NCBI GenBank assembly: GCA_015066745.1 | Contig: SVNW01000019.1 | Coordinates: forward strand, 1-53,245 | Direction of reading: 5' to 3' | Source of the DNA: Ruminococcus sp. | Lineage (GTDB): Bacteria > Bacillota > Clostridia > Oscillospirales > Ruminococcaceae | Length of the DNA stretch: 53,245 nt | Shown: in pieces, positions 7,880-16,213 of the stretch | How positions within the stretch are numbered: position 1 is the stretch's first letter | Layout of the letters: each line of letters opens with the position of its first letter | Position numbers and translations under genes: made by a program | Notes under the pieces: model-generated | Databases searched by the model: none | What the model saw: only the letters and a program-made list of their open reading frames with translations | What the model was told of the DNA's origin: nothing

Positions 7880-7908
7880 TTGTAAAATCGGGCAGAATAT
7901 TGTATAAT
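7880..7908 (+). promoter_or_regulatory. SigA-type promoter of the YfhO-like gene
   Basis: TTGTAA, 17-base spacer, TATAAT; transcription would begin near 7915, about 60 bases before the chosen ATG at 7978. The promoter lies inside the upstream extension of the open frame, which argues against any start before 7978. Confidence 0.75.
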
Positions 7909-7977
7909 GAAAATATATGTGCTTTTTGGGGGAAAATAAAGCATATACAATATTCTAAAGAAACAGGAGGATCCCAA

Positions 7978-10794
7978 ATGGAAAAAACAGCGCAGCCTGT
8001 TAAAGAAGTCAAGCAGGGTATCTGGCCTAAGATGAGGACGTGGATATATGAGCACAGATATTATCTGTACGCATTTTTCATACCTGCTATCATCATGACT
8101 CTTGCATATGGGCTTTTTGACGTTTATCCAATCGGAAACATTATGGGAACAGAGCTTGAGGGACGTTCCAAGCCGCATGACGGTTCTGTTCTGGTACTTG
8201 ATCTTAACGGTCAGTATGTTTATTATTTCGAAGCACTGAGAGATGCTATCTGGGGTGAAGAAAGTATTCTTTACAACTGGTCACGAAATCTTTCAGGCGA
8301 ATACATGGGTATTATCGGCTATTATCTTGCCAGCCCGTTTACACTTATCGTAATGCTCTTACCGAGAACCATGCTTCTTGAGAGTCTGCTCATAATGCAG
8401 TTAGCAAAGATAGGTTCTATCGGCGTTACATTCAGTTATTACCTGCAGAAATCCAAGAAAATGAGACCGATGAATTCGGTTATCTTTTCAACACTGTTTG
8501 CTCTTTGTGCATATGCGGTAATCCAGCTTATGGACCCGATGTGGATAGATGGTCTGATCCTTCTTCCGCTTATAGCACTCGGTATAGAATACCTTGTTGA
8601 TAAAAAGGCAAGAGTAAACTATATCATTCCTCTTGCAATAATTTTCTTTGCAAACTTCTATATCGGATTTATGCTTGCTATTTTCAGCGTTATATACTTC
8701 CTTTACTACCTTTTCTTCGGTACAGAAAAGGAAAGTATGACTATAAAAGAGCTTGCATTTACTGTATTGAGATTCGGATATACATCACTTATTGCCGGTG
8801 CTTGTGCCGCTGTAATGGTTCTTCCGGTCTACTTCTCACTTAGTCTTGGTAAGTTTGATTTTACAACACCTGACTATTCAGTACAGCTCCAGTTTGATTC
8901 TATAGACATTCTTTCAAAGCTCCTTCCTTCAAGCTATGACACAGTAAGAAACGAAGGACTTCCTGAAATATACTGCGGAACACTTGCAATGCTTATGCTT
9001 CCGCTCTTCTACTTCAATGAGAAGGTAAGCTCCAAGAGAAAGCTCGGCTATTCACTTCTTCTCGCTGTTCTTTTCTTCAGTATGTACGTAAAACCGCTCG
9101 ATATGCTCTGGCATGGCGGACAGGTACCTAACTGGCTTCCTTACAGATATTCATTCATAATGTCATTTGTGCTTCTTTCAATGGGTGCAGAGGCATTTGA
9201 AAAACTTGATGGCATCAAGCCAAATGCGATCGGTGGTTCATTCTTCGGAATACTTGCATACCTTTTGCTCGCAGAAAAATTATTCAAATATGAAAACATC
9301 GAGATCCTTAACGGATTATGGTTCACAGCCGGCTGTATACTCTGTTTCACTATTCTCGTATCAGCATATAAGGATAACAACACTTCAAAAGCTATACCTG
9401 TGACTATCGTTCTTCTTGTATCGGGAGAACTTCTCATAAGTACTTTTGATACGCTCAAGGACATTGATGATGACGTAACTTACAGTATGCGTTCTTCCTA
9501 CTATGACTATATAGAAGCAGGACGTGCTGCTGTTGAAAAGATGGAAGAACTTGATGACGGACTTTACCGTTCTGAAAAGGTAACAAACAAAAATCCGCTC
9601 AGAAGAACTGTAAACGACAATCTTGCATTCGGACTCAAAGGTCTTACACATTCAAGTTCTGTAATGAATGCAAAGATGATCGATATAATCGGAAAACTCG
9701 GTTATGTAAGCCGTGGACATTACACAAGATATGACGGTGCAACACCTCTTACAGACTCACTGCTCGGTATCAAATATGTATTTGACAGTGAAAACTCAGG
9801 TGTTTCCACTATGTATCCTTATCAGATGTCAACTGTAACAGAGCATAAGGACGGAGATACTACACAGATAGATATCTATAAAAATCCATATGCACTCTCT
9901 ATGGGATATATGGTTGATGATGATATACTGAATGCACAGCTGAACAATACAACAAATCCTTTTGAAAATCAGAATGAACTTTTAAGCGCTATGATCGGTG
10001 AAGAAAGAGAATACTTCAAACGTCTCCAGTTCTCACAGGATCCTATTTATACAAATGTAAGCATAGAAAATGCCGGAAATCAGACAAAATATGTTGCAAA
10101 TGCAGGCGCAAGCGACTGGACTATCGACTATTTTGTTCACGCAGAAACAGACGATACAGTCTATGTTTATTTCCCGACTATATACGAAAAACAGGTAAAT
10201 CTCTGGAACGGTATCTGGGACGAAGAACAGCAGTGCTTTAGTTATAAGGGTCAGTTTATTGGAAACTTCTTTGAACATGAACACTACTGCATCAAGCGTC
10301 TTGGAAAATATGAAGCAGATACAAACTTCAGTATCCGTATGACTATTGCAAACGAGTACACATATATGTCAGATCAGCTCTTCTACTACTTTGACGAAGA
10401 TGTTTTTGTGAAGGACATGGAAAAACTCCAGCAGAATCAGTGGAATATTGAAAAATGGTCTGATACTCATATAGAAGGTAATGTTACAGCACAGGAAGGT
10501 CAGATATTCTTTACATCTATTCCTAACGAAAAGGGCTGGACAGTAAAGGTTGACGGCAAGAAGGCGGAGATAACAGAAGTAGCAGGCGGATTTATCGGTA
10601 TAAAGATGGAACCCGGTACACATGAAGTTGAGATGACATTCTTCCCGGCAGGTATGCCTCTGGGTATTATCCTCTCAATCGTGGGAATAGGTCTTGTAGT
10701 TGTATTCTTCATGATAGACAACAACAAAAAAGGTTTTAAATTTATGAAGAAGGAAAAGACACCAACACCGGCTCCTGCACCAACAAACGCATAA
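7978..10794 (+). CDS. YfhO-family multi-pass membrane protein (probable lipid-linked glycosyltransferase)
   Basis: A 938-residue membrane protein. The first membrane helix is near residues 22-42 (LYAFFIPAIIMTLAYGLFD), followed by the family-typical segment with a GQYVYYFEALRDAIWG loop and about ten further helices up to residue 520. A large extracytoplasmic domain and a last helix near 905-925 follow, ending in a Lys-rich and Pro-Thr-Ala tail. YfhO proteins of Firmicutes take part in glycosylating lipoteichoic acid or other wall polymers. The start was chosen at ATG 7978 after AGGAGG; the frame stays open upstream to 7876 but the promoter is inside that part. Stands alone between a promoter and a strong terminator. 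Confidence 0.85.
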   Translation: MEKTAQPVKEVKQGIWPKMRTWIYEHRYYLYAFFIPAIIMTLAYGLFDVYPIGNIMGTELEGRSKPHDGSVLVLDLNGQYVYYFEALRDAIWGEESILYNWSRNLSGEYMGIIGYYLASPFTLIVMLLPRTMLLESLLIMQLAKIGSIGVTFSYYLQKSKKMRPMNSVIFSTLFALCAYAVIQLMDPMWIDGLILLPLIALGIEYLVDKKARVNYIIPLAIIFFANFYIGFMLAIFSVIYFLYYLFFGTEKESMTIKELAFTVLRFGYTSLIAGACAAVMVLPVYFSLSLGKFDFTTPDYSVQLQFDSIDILSKLLPSSYDTVRNEGLPEIYCGTLAMLMLPLFYFNEKVSSKRKLGYSLLLAVLFFSMYVKPLDMLWHGGQVPNWLPYRYSFIMSFVLLSMGAEAFEKLDGIKPNAIGGSFFGILAYLLLAEKLFKYENIEILNGLWFTAGCILCFTILVSAYKDNNTSKAIPVTIVLLVSGELLISTFDTLKDIDDDVTYSMRSSYYDYIEAGRAAVEKMEELDDGLYRSEKVTNKNPLRRTVNDNLAFGLKGLTHSSSVMNAKMIDIIGKLGYVSRGHYTRYDGATPLTDSLLGIKYVFDSENSGVSTMYPYQMSTVTEHKDGDTTQIDIYKNPYALSMGYMVDDDILNAQLNNTTNPFENQNELLSAMIGEEREYFKRLQFSQDPIYTNVSIENAGNQTKYVANAGASDWTIDYFVHAETDDTVYVYFPTIYEKQVNLWNGIWDEEQQCFSYKGQFIGNFFEHEHYCIKRLGKYEADTNFSIRMTIANEYTYMSDQLFYYFDEDVFVKDMEKLQQNQWNIEKWSDTHIEGNVTAQEGQIFFTSIPNEKGWTVKVDGKKAEITEVAGGFIGIKMEPGTHEVEMTFFPAGMPLGIILSIVGIGLVVVFFMIDNNKKGFKFMKKEKTPTPAPAPTNA

Positions 10795-10805
10795 ATTGAA
10801 AAAAT

Positions 10806-10840
10806 AAATGCTGTCCTTTTGAAAAAACAGGACAGCATTT
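10806..10840 (+). terminator. Strong terminator after the YfhO-like gene
   Basis: Twelve-pair perfect stem AAATGCTGTCCT/AGGACAGCATTT around an 11-base loop. It lies only 30 bp before the rsuA-type start, so it may also act as an attenuator for that gene. Confidence 0.8.
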
Positions 10841-10870
10841 GTAATGTATTTTTCATTAACAGGAGGACTT

Positions 10871-11647
10871 ATGGAAAGGCTTGATAAATATATAGCTGAC
10901 AGAACCGAAATGTCGAGAAAAGACGTAAAACAGCTTGTGAGAAAAGGTTGTGTATGTATAGACGGCAAAGTTGTATCCGATGCTTCGGCAAAGGTTGAAA
11001 CGGGCAGTGAAGTATCTGTAAACGGAAAAAAACTCAGAACAAATACAAACACCTATATAATGCTAAACAAGCCTGAAGGTTGCGTCTGTTCTACAAAAGA
11101 CAGTGTATCACGTACAGTTCTTTCATATGTTCCGCCGACGCTTAAAGTAAAAAATCTTTTTCCTGCAGGAAGACTTGACAAGGATTCGAAGGGGTTTGTA
11201 CTTCTGACAGATGACGGAGAGTTTGCACACAGAATATTATCTCCGAAAAAACATCTCCCTAAGTATTATCTGGTCAGATTAAGGGAAAAATATAATGTGA
11301 AATATGAGGCTGCTTTTCTTGAAGGAATAGTCATAGACGGAAATGAAAAATGTCTTCCTGCCAGGGTAAGCGGTATACCCGAAAATGAAAAGTATGCTTT
11401 TATAGAGTTACATGAAGGAAAATTTCATCAGGTAAAACGAATGTTTGAAGCTGTTGAAAACTCTGTTGAAAGTCTGTACCGAACACAAATCGGAGGGCTT
11501 GCTATAAGTCCTGATTTAGCCCCCGGAGAGTGTTTGGAACTATTGAACAATGATGTTGAAAAAATGTTGTCCGAAACTGTATTTACAGATGTACTTGAAA
11601 CACTACAAAAAAGCTTTTGGGCATATTTAATAAACAACGATTTATAA
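10871..11647 (+). CDS. rsuA: 16S rRNA pseudouridine synthase, RsuA family
   Basis: Isomerises a uridine to pseudouridine in small-subunit rRNA (U516 in the E. coli enzyme). The 258-residue protein has an S4 RNA-binding domain at about 1-55 (RLDKYIADRTEMSRKDVKQL) and a catalytic domain with the family motif GRLDKDSKGFVLLTDDGE, in which Asp103 is the nucleophile. The C-terminal motif EGKFHQVKRMF (about 183-193) is also typical. The start is ATG 10871, 6 bases after AGGAGG; the frame is open upstream to 10844 without a better site. No separate promoter is evident after the terminator, so read-through or a weak promoter is needed. Confidence 0.92.
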   Translation: MERLDKYIADRTEMSRKDVKQLVRKGCVCIDGKVVSDASAKVETGSEVSVNGKKLRTNTNTYIMLNKPEGCVCSTKDSVSRTVLSYVPPTLKVKNLFPAGRLDKDSKGFVLLTDDGEFAHRILSPKKHLPKYYLVRLREKYNVKYEAAFLEGIVIDGNEKCLPARVSGIPENEKYAFIELHEGKFHQVKRMFEAVENSVESLYRTQIGGLAISPDLAPGECLELLNNDVEKMLSETVFTDVLETLQKSFWAYLINNDL

Positions 11648-11665
11648 GTTTGGGTAAATAGGGGC

Positions 11666-11695
11666 TTGCAATTAGGGTATAAAATTTGTTATTAT
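11666..11695 (+). promoter_or_regulatory. Promoter of the msmK-type gene
   Basis: TTGCAA, 18-base spacer, TATTAT; start of transcription near 11703, 47 bases before the ATG. Confidence 0.6.
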
Positions 11696-11749
11696 ATTAA
11701 TGTAGTCAATTTGTATTGGCAAAAATACTGTTTAGGAGGCCTATCTAGC

Positions 11750-12889
11750 ATGGCAAGTTTATCGTTACGTGGAATCTATAAGAAATATCCAGGCGGTGTA
11801 GTGGCCGTTTCTGATGTAAATGTAGAGATTAGAGACAAAGAATTTATAATTTTGGTTGGACCTTCAGGTTGTGGTAAGTCTACAACACTTAGAATGATCG
11901 CAGGTCTTGAAGAAATTTCCGAAGGTGAATTATATATCGGTGACCGTCTTGTAAATGACATCGCACCTAAGGACAGAGATATAGCAATGGTTTTCCAGAA
12001 CTATGCTCTTTATCCTCATATGACTGTTTTTGAGAACATGGCTTTTGGTCTTAAGCTCAGAAAAGTACCTAAGGATGAAATCGCTCGCAAGGTTGAAGAA
12101 GCTGCAAGAATTCTTGACCTTACACACCTTCTCGAAAGAAAGCCAAAGGCTATGTCAGGTGGTCAGCGTCAGAGAGTTGCGCTCGGTCGTGCTATCGTTC
12201 GTAACCCACAGGTATTCCTTCTTGACGAACCTCTTTCAAACCTCGACGCAAAGCTTCGTGCACAGATGAGAACAGAGATCGCTATGCTTCATAAGAGACT
12301 CGGTACAACATTCATCTACGTTACACATGACCAGACAGAAGCTATGACAATGGGTGACAGAATCGTTGTTATGAAGGACGGTTTCGTTCAGCAGATCGAT
12401 ACACCTCAGAACCTCTACCTCAACCCTGTAAACAAGTTCGTTGCAAGCTTCCTCGGTTCACCACAGATGAACATGGTTGATGCAGTTCTCAGAAATGAAG
12501 GCGGCAGATACTATGTTGAATTCGGTTCAAGTGATACTAAGGTTTCAAGAGGCGTAAGATATCAGATCGCTATTCCTGATGAAAAGTGCAACCCACAGCT
12601 TGCTAACTATGTAAACAAGGAAGTTATAATGGGTATCCGTCCTGAAAGCATTCACGATGAACCACAGTACCTCAACAACGCTACAACAGGTATCATCGAA
12701 TGTACAGTAGAGATCACAGAAATGATGGGTGCTGAAACATACCTCTACCTCAACTGTGAAGGTATTTCTCTTACATCAAGAGTTGCTCCTACATCAACTG
12801 CAAGAGCTCAGGATACTATCAAGGTTGTTCTCGATCCTTACAAGATTCACCTCTTTGACAAGGAAACAGAAGTTACAATCATGAACTAA
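11750..12889 (+). CDS. msmK: Sugar ABC transporter ATP-binding protein, MsmK/UgpC type
   Basis: ATPase of CUT1-class carbohydrate importers, acting at the membrane's inner face. The 379 residues hold Walker [10 protein letters not shown] (37-45), Q-loop Gln83, signature SGGQR (136-140), Walker B VFLLDE (155-160), the D-loop SNLDAKLR and switch His193. A C-terminal TOBE-type regulatory domain runs from about 240. There are no permease or binding-protein genes next to it, so it is probably a shared ATPase for several sugar importers, as known for MsmK in Gram-positives. The start at ATG 11750 follows AGGAGG by 10 bases; earlier in-frame codons overlap the promoter. Codon use is strongly biased, suggesting high expression. 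Confidence 0.93.
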   Translation: MASLSLRGIYKKYPGGVVAVSDVNVEIRDKEFIILVGPSGCGKSTTLRMIAGLEEISEGELYIGDRLVNDIAPKDRDIAMVFQNYALYPHMTVFENMAFGLKLRKVPKDEIARKVEEAARILDLTHLLERKPKAMSGGQRQRVALGRAIVRNPQVFLLDEPLSNLDAKLRAQMRTEIAMLHKRLGTTFIYVTHDQTEAMTMGDRIVVMKDGFVQQIDTPQNLYLNPVNKFVASFLGSPQMNMVDAVLRNEGGRYYVEFGSSDTKVSRGVRYQIAIPDEKCNPQLANYVNKEVIMGIRPESIHDEPQYLNNATTGIIECTVEITEMMGAETYLYLNCEGISLTSRVAPTSTARAQDTIKVVLDPYKIHLFDKETEVTIMN

Positions 12890-12915
12890 TATATTATATA
12901 TATTATATAAAAAAG

Positions 12916-12945
12916 CTTTCCGTGAAATACCGGAAAGTTTTTTTT
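12916..12945 (+). terminator. Terminator of the msmK-type gene
   Basis: Stem CTTTCCG/CGGAAAG with an 8-base loop, then eight T. Confidence 0.85.
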
Positions 12946-12994
12946 GCGTTTTGATTTAAAATTAAATTTAAAATAAGATTTAAAATAAGATTCT

Positions 12995-13022
12995 CCCCTG
13001 TTATCAAGGTGTATAACAGGGG
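12995..13022 (-). terminator. Hairpin downstream of the Thr-rich lipoprotein gene
   Basis: Perfect 10-pair stem CCCCTGTTAT/ATAACAGGGG starting 10 bp after the stop. On the minus strand it is followed by a moderately T-rich tract containing a 12-bp tandem repeat (TTTAAAATAAGA in the plus sense, 12966-12990). Confidence 0.6.
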
Positions 13023-13031
13023 GTGACAATT

Positions 13032-14396
13032 TTATTTTCCCGGAACATTAAAATCTGAGTCCAGTAAATTGCATAGATATTTTCTGTATGATGACTCAAT
13101 TGTCTGCTGTGGAACATATCCATTACAGTTTTTGAATTTTGTTATATCGCTTTCATTTTTAAGTACATCTGCAGTGATACGTTCTACATTATATTTATCA
13201 AGTATTGAAATTGTTGAGTGAAGGAATTCTTTGATCTTAGCTTCATCATATCCCGGTGCTGCATATATAGAAATATCTGCATGGAGATTATTTATATCCA
13301 AAGCATCTTTTCCTACAATGTATGCGGAGTTGCCGTATGTTTTATGATAATATGGTTCAACACCATTTGGCAGAAGTGATGATGTGTCGTTTTCACAGCT
13401 TTTGTTTACAGGATTACGGAAAGGAGTGTGAATAGAAGTGTAATTAACGTTTTCTTCGCTATAATTAGAATAATATACATCATCTACGCCAAAAGCCATG
13501 TCTGTTGTCTGAGCATTGAGTTCATTGATAAGATTTTTAAGATGATCTTGCTTTGCCTGATGTAGTTCGTATTCGCTTTTAAGAACATTATTTTCATCTA
13601 TTTCAAATTTTACAATAAATCTGTGCTTGTCAGCAGGAGAAGCTGATTTGTATTTTTCAAGATCACTGTTAAGTACTATGTCTATATGACATCCATAGCC
13701 TGATTCCTGAGTGATACTACTTGGACCGTATTCTTCATAATAACGTTCTGTATAAGCATCATGTACGCTGTAGTTGCCTTCACCCACTACATTATTTATG
13801 TGTTCATATATCTTGCTGATTTTGTCTAAGTTTTCAACATCGATGACATTAGTTTTTACAGAAGTGATCGTTCCCGAACTTTTATAGAGTATCCATGCTG
13901 AGCCGAGTGTTACAGAATCTCTGTTTAATGTGTAGTCAAATTCAAGATAATTCCTGTATGGAGCAAAGCTAAGATCATAATATCTGTTCATAAACGTTTC
14001 GTAATCGGCATATCCGGTTTCAAGCGGAGAACCTGTAGCAGCCTTTTCAACGAGTATTTTTGTAATGCCTGAGTATTGTTTTGTTGTATCAGTATTTTCG
14101 GCTGACGGAGCTTCGGTGGTTGTTAAAACAGTAGTAGTTGGAGCTTCTGTTGCAATTGTAGTCACTGCAGGTGCTTCTTCTGTAATAATTGTAGTTGCTA
14201 ACGGTGCAGTTTCTTCTGTTACTTCTGCAATCTGCTGAGTAACAGCGTCTGTTACTGCCGGAGCTACGGTTGTTACTTCCTGTGTGACAGCAGGAGCAGA
14301 TGTTAATGGAGTGTTTTCAGTTTCAGTATCGCATGAAGCGAGTGAAAATGCAGATAATAATGTGAATAAGCTGATAATTACTTTTTTGTTAAACAT
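13032..14396 (-). CDS. Thr/Ala-rich surface lipoprotein of unknown function
   Basis: A 454-residue lipoprotein: signal peptide (KKVIISLFTLLSAFSL) with lipobox LASC, modified Cys at residue 23. From about 24 to 105 there is a Thr-, Ala-, Pro- and Glu-rich linker (APAVTQEVTTVAPAVTDAVT), as often seen in Ruminococcus surface proteins. The rest (about 110-454) is a soluble domain I cannot assign, rich in Asn, Asp and Tyr. Ribosome site AGGAAAGAGG precedes ATG. It is a single-gene unit whose only visible upstream signals are two ECF-sigma-like promoters, suggesting an envelope-stress or surface-regulated gene. Confidence 0.8.
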   Translation of the reverse strand: MFNKKVIISLFTLLSAFSLASCDTETENTPLTSAPAVTQEVTTVAPAVTDAVTQQIAEVTEETAPLATTIITEEAPAVTTIATEAPTTTVLTTTEAPSAENTDTTKQYSGITKILVEKAATGSPLETGYADYETFMNRYYDLSFAPYRNYLEFDYTLNRDSVTLGSAWILYKSSGTITSVKTNVIDVENLDKISKIYEHINNVVGEGNYSVHDAYTERYYEEYGPSSITQESGYGCHIDIVLNSDLEKYKSASPADKHRFIVKFEIDENNVLKSEYELHQAKQDHLKNLINELNAQTTDMAFGVDDVYYSNYSEENVNYTSIHTPFRNPVNKSCENDTSSLLPNGVEPYYHKTYGNSAYIVGKDALDINNLHADISIYAAPGYDEAKIKEFLHSTISILDKYNVERITADVLKNESDITKFKNCNGYVPQQTIESSYRKYLCNLLDSDFNVPGK

Positions 14397-14490
14397 AAAA
14401 ATTCCTCTTTCCTTATTTTTGCTGTTGCAAAATACTATATTAATTTTATTTTTTACTTAGATATCAGGGTTTTTCCTTTTCTATAAATAA

Positions 14491-14517
14491 AGACCGGAGA
14501 AAACCAAAAAGGTTACA
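14491..14517 (-). promoter_or_regulatory. ECF-sigma-type promoter, proximal copy
   Basis: Minus strand: TGTAACC, 16 bases (T-rich next to the -35), GTCT. This matches the general ECF pattern (for example SigM or SigX of Bacillus: TGAAAC or TGTAAC, 16-17 bases, CGTC or CGAC). It lies about 95 bp before the lipoprotein ATG. Confidence 0.6.
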
Positions 14518-14578
14518 TAGAAAAATAAATTTTTTTAAAAAATTATTTGTTATGTGTTTTTTCCCTTTCTATAATTAA

Positions 14579-14605
14579 AGACAGGGAAAAATAAAAAAGG
14601 TTACA
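14579..14605 (-). promoter_or_regulatory. ECF-sigma-type promoter, distal copy
   Basis: Second copy 88 bp upstream of the first: TGTAACC, exactly 16 bases, GTCT, again followed by TTTA-rich DNA and a GAAA-GGGAAAAA block. The two copies form imperfect 60-65-bp direct repeats. A TATAAT on the plus strand inside this copy (14570-14575, with TTGTTA 17 bases upstream) is an alternative reading. Confidence 0.55.
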
Positions 14606-14619
14606 CAAAAAAATAAAAA

Positions 14620-14656
14620 AATTCTGAAACCTATAAAAATCATAAGTTTCAGAATT
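14620..14656. terminator. Terminator downstream of ilvE
   Basis: Eleven-pair stem AATTCTGAAAC/GTTTCAGAATT around a 15-base loop, flanked by T and A runs. On the minus strand it lies 23 bp after the ilvE stop. Confidence 0.8.
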
Positions 14657-14678
14657 TTTTATTATTTATAAAGTGATA

Positions 14679-15752
14679 TTATTTATCGGTTACTTTGTAT
14701 ATCCAGCCGAATTTGTCTTCGAGTTTACCGTACTGCATACCTGTCATAGTATCATAAATTCTCTGTGATACAGGTCCTATCTTGTTATCGTTTATTGTCA
14801 TAACCTTGTCGCCCCATTTGAGAGTACCTACAGGTGAGATAACAGCAGCTGTACCTGTGCCGAATACTTCGTCAAGCTTGCCTGCGTCATAAGCGTCTGC
14901 AACTTCCTGAATAGCTATACGTCTTTCGGAAACTTTGAGACCCCAGCTCTTTGCAAGTTCGATAACTGATTTACGAGTGATACCTGAAAGGATAGAACCC
15001 TGAAGTTCAGGAGTAACAAGTTCGCCGTCTATGATGAAGAATATGTTCATGGAACCTACTTCTTCTACATATTTCTTTTCGATACCGTCGAGCCAGAGAA
15101 CCTGTGAGTAGTTCTGCTTGTGAGCTTCGTCCTGTCCTGCGAGTGATGCTGCGTAGTTTCCGCCTGTTTTTGTAAAGCCCATACCGCCCTGTACTGCACG
15201 TACATAATTCTGTTCAACGTAGATGCTTACAGGATTGAGACCTGTAGAATAGTATGCACCTGATGGAGAGAGAATGATGATAAACTTATATGTGTCAGCA
15301 GGACGAACGCCGAGGAATGGGTCGCAAGCTATGATAAAAGGTCTTATGTAGAGAGAAGCACCGTCTGTGTGTGGTACCCAGTCTTTTTCAATATTTACAA
15401 GCTTGTTGAGTGCTTCTACGCAAAATTCAGGATCGATTTCCGGAATAACAAGACGCTGGTTTGAAACGTTGAGTCTTTTGAAGTTTTCTTCAGGTCTGAA
15501 GAGCTGTATTTCGTCGTTTGCTGTTCTGTATGCTTTAAGTCCTTCAAATACTTCCTGAGCATAGTGCAGACACATAGCAGACGGCATAAGGTCGAGTGGT
15601 CCGTAAGGAACGATACGTGCATCATGCCAGCCCTTTCCTGTTTCATAATCCATTATGAACATGTGGTCTGTAAAAATATGACCGAATCCAAGATTGCTTT
15701 CATCAGTCGGTTTTGCTTTTGGAGATTTTGTTAATTCGATACGAATATCCAT
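14679..15752 (-). CDS. ilvE: Branched-chain amino acid aminotransferase
   Basis: Last step of leucine, isoleucine and valine synthesis (reversible transamination of the 2-oxo acids with glutamate). The 357 residues are of the long BCAT form (fold type IV PLP enzyme). The PLP lysine is Lys195 in GFTKTGGNYAAS; other family marks are EVFEGLKAY near 67-75, YIRPF near 135, the EVGSMNIFF segment near 233 and GTGTAA near 298. The ATG stands 12 bases after AAAGG on the minus strand. It is a single gene with its own promoter and terminator. No T-box leader is visible. Confidence 0.95.
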   Translation of the reverse strand: MDIRIELTKSPKAKPTDESNLGFGHIFTDHMFIMDYETGKGWHDARIVPYGPLDLMPSAMCLHYAQEVFEGLKAYRTANDEIQLFRPEENFKRLNVSNQRLVIPEIDPEFCVEALNKLVNIEKDWVPHTDGASLYIRPFIIACDPFLGVRPADTYKFIIILSPSGAYYSTGLNPVSIYVEQNYVRAVQGGMGFTKTGGNYAASLAGQDEAHKQNYSQVLWLDGIEKKYVEEVGSMNIFFIIDGELVTPELQGSILSGITRKSVIELAKSWGLKVSERRIAIQEVADAYDAGKLDEVFGTGTAAVISPVGTLKWGDKVMTINDNKIGPVSQRIYDTMTGMQYGKLEDKFGWIYKVTDK

Positions 15753-15784
15753 AGTTTTAATCAGCCTTTCGATTTTTATAAAAA

Positions 15785-15813
15785 TTTTTAAGATAAAAAT
15801 ATTTGTTTGTCAA
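15785..15813 (-). promoter_or_regulatory. Probable promoter of ilvE
   Basis: Minus strand TTGACA, 17-base spacer, TAAAAA; the -10 is imperfect. Confidence 0.55.
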
Positions 15814-15839
15814 ATATCCTTTGATACATAAATATAGTG

Positions 15840-15959
15840 TCAGACTTCTATATAAGCCTTTTTGTACTTACAGCAATACTTGCTTACTGCGACATATGCG
15901 ACTGCAATTAAAGAAATAACGGTAATAACTACTGCAAAAATTTTAAAAAATTTCCTCAT
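15840..15959 (-). CDS. 39-residue single-span membrane peptide
   Basis: Small frame starting MRKFFKIFAVVITVISLIAV, with one membrane helix (about 5-26), then a short Lys/Cys/Tyr tail (SKYCCKYKKAYIEV). A good ribosome site (GGGGGAA) stands 6 bases before the ATG, and an independent stop precedes the ilvE promoter. The positively charged N-terminus, uninterrupted hydrophobic stretch and ribosome site make it more than chance. No family is recognised; a membrane-associated regulatory or stress peptide is possible. It lies upstream of ilvE on the same strand, about 87 bp before the ilvE start. Confidence 0.6.
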   Translation of the reverse strand: MRKFFKIFAVVITVISLIAVAYVAVSKYCCKYKKAYIEV

Positions 15960-16116
15960 ATAAATATTCCCCCATTACATTATAATGTAAAAAAGTCTCA
16001 TGTATATAGTATAGCACATTTGATTGAAATTTACTATAGATATTTTAAAAAAAATATTGAAAAAAATCAGCATTGGTATTATTATGATAGATAGATGAAA
16101 CTTTGCTTATTGAAAC

Positions 16117-16145
16117 TTGCATATAAATGTTTACTGTGCTATACT
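16117..16145 (+). promoter_or_regulatory. Promoter of response regulator-GNAT operon
   Basis: TTGCAT, 17-base spacer, TATACT, about 62 bases before the ATG at 16214. A TATACT on the minus strand near 16009-16014 could serve the small peptide gene. Confidence 0.65.
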
Positions 16146-16213
16146 AATATGGGTAAAATGTTTTACCGGGAAGTAAAAACGGAGAATATAAAAAACAGGA
16201 GTAGAAAAACACG

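Noticed and set aside
7876..7977. Upstream extension of the YfhO-like frame (34 extra codons)
   Set aside because: It overlaps the promoter at 7880-7908; AGGAGG before ATG 7978 decides the start.
14547..14575. Plus-strand promoter TTGTTA-17-TATAAT within the ECF repeat
   Set aside because: It would read antisense into ilvE through a terminator at 14620; the duplicated, exactly spaced ECF pattern on the minus strand is the better explanation, though not excluded.
15753..15839. T-box leader upstream of ilvE
   Set aside because: No conserved T-box sequence or antiterminator fold could be seen; the leader is short and AT-rich.
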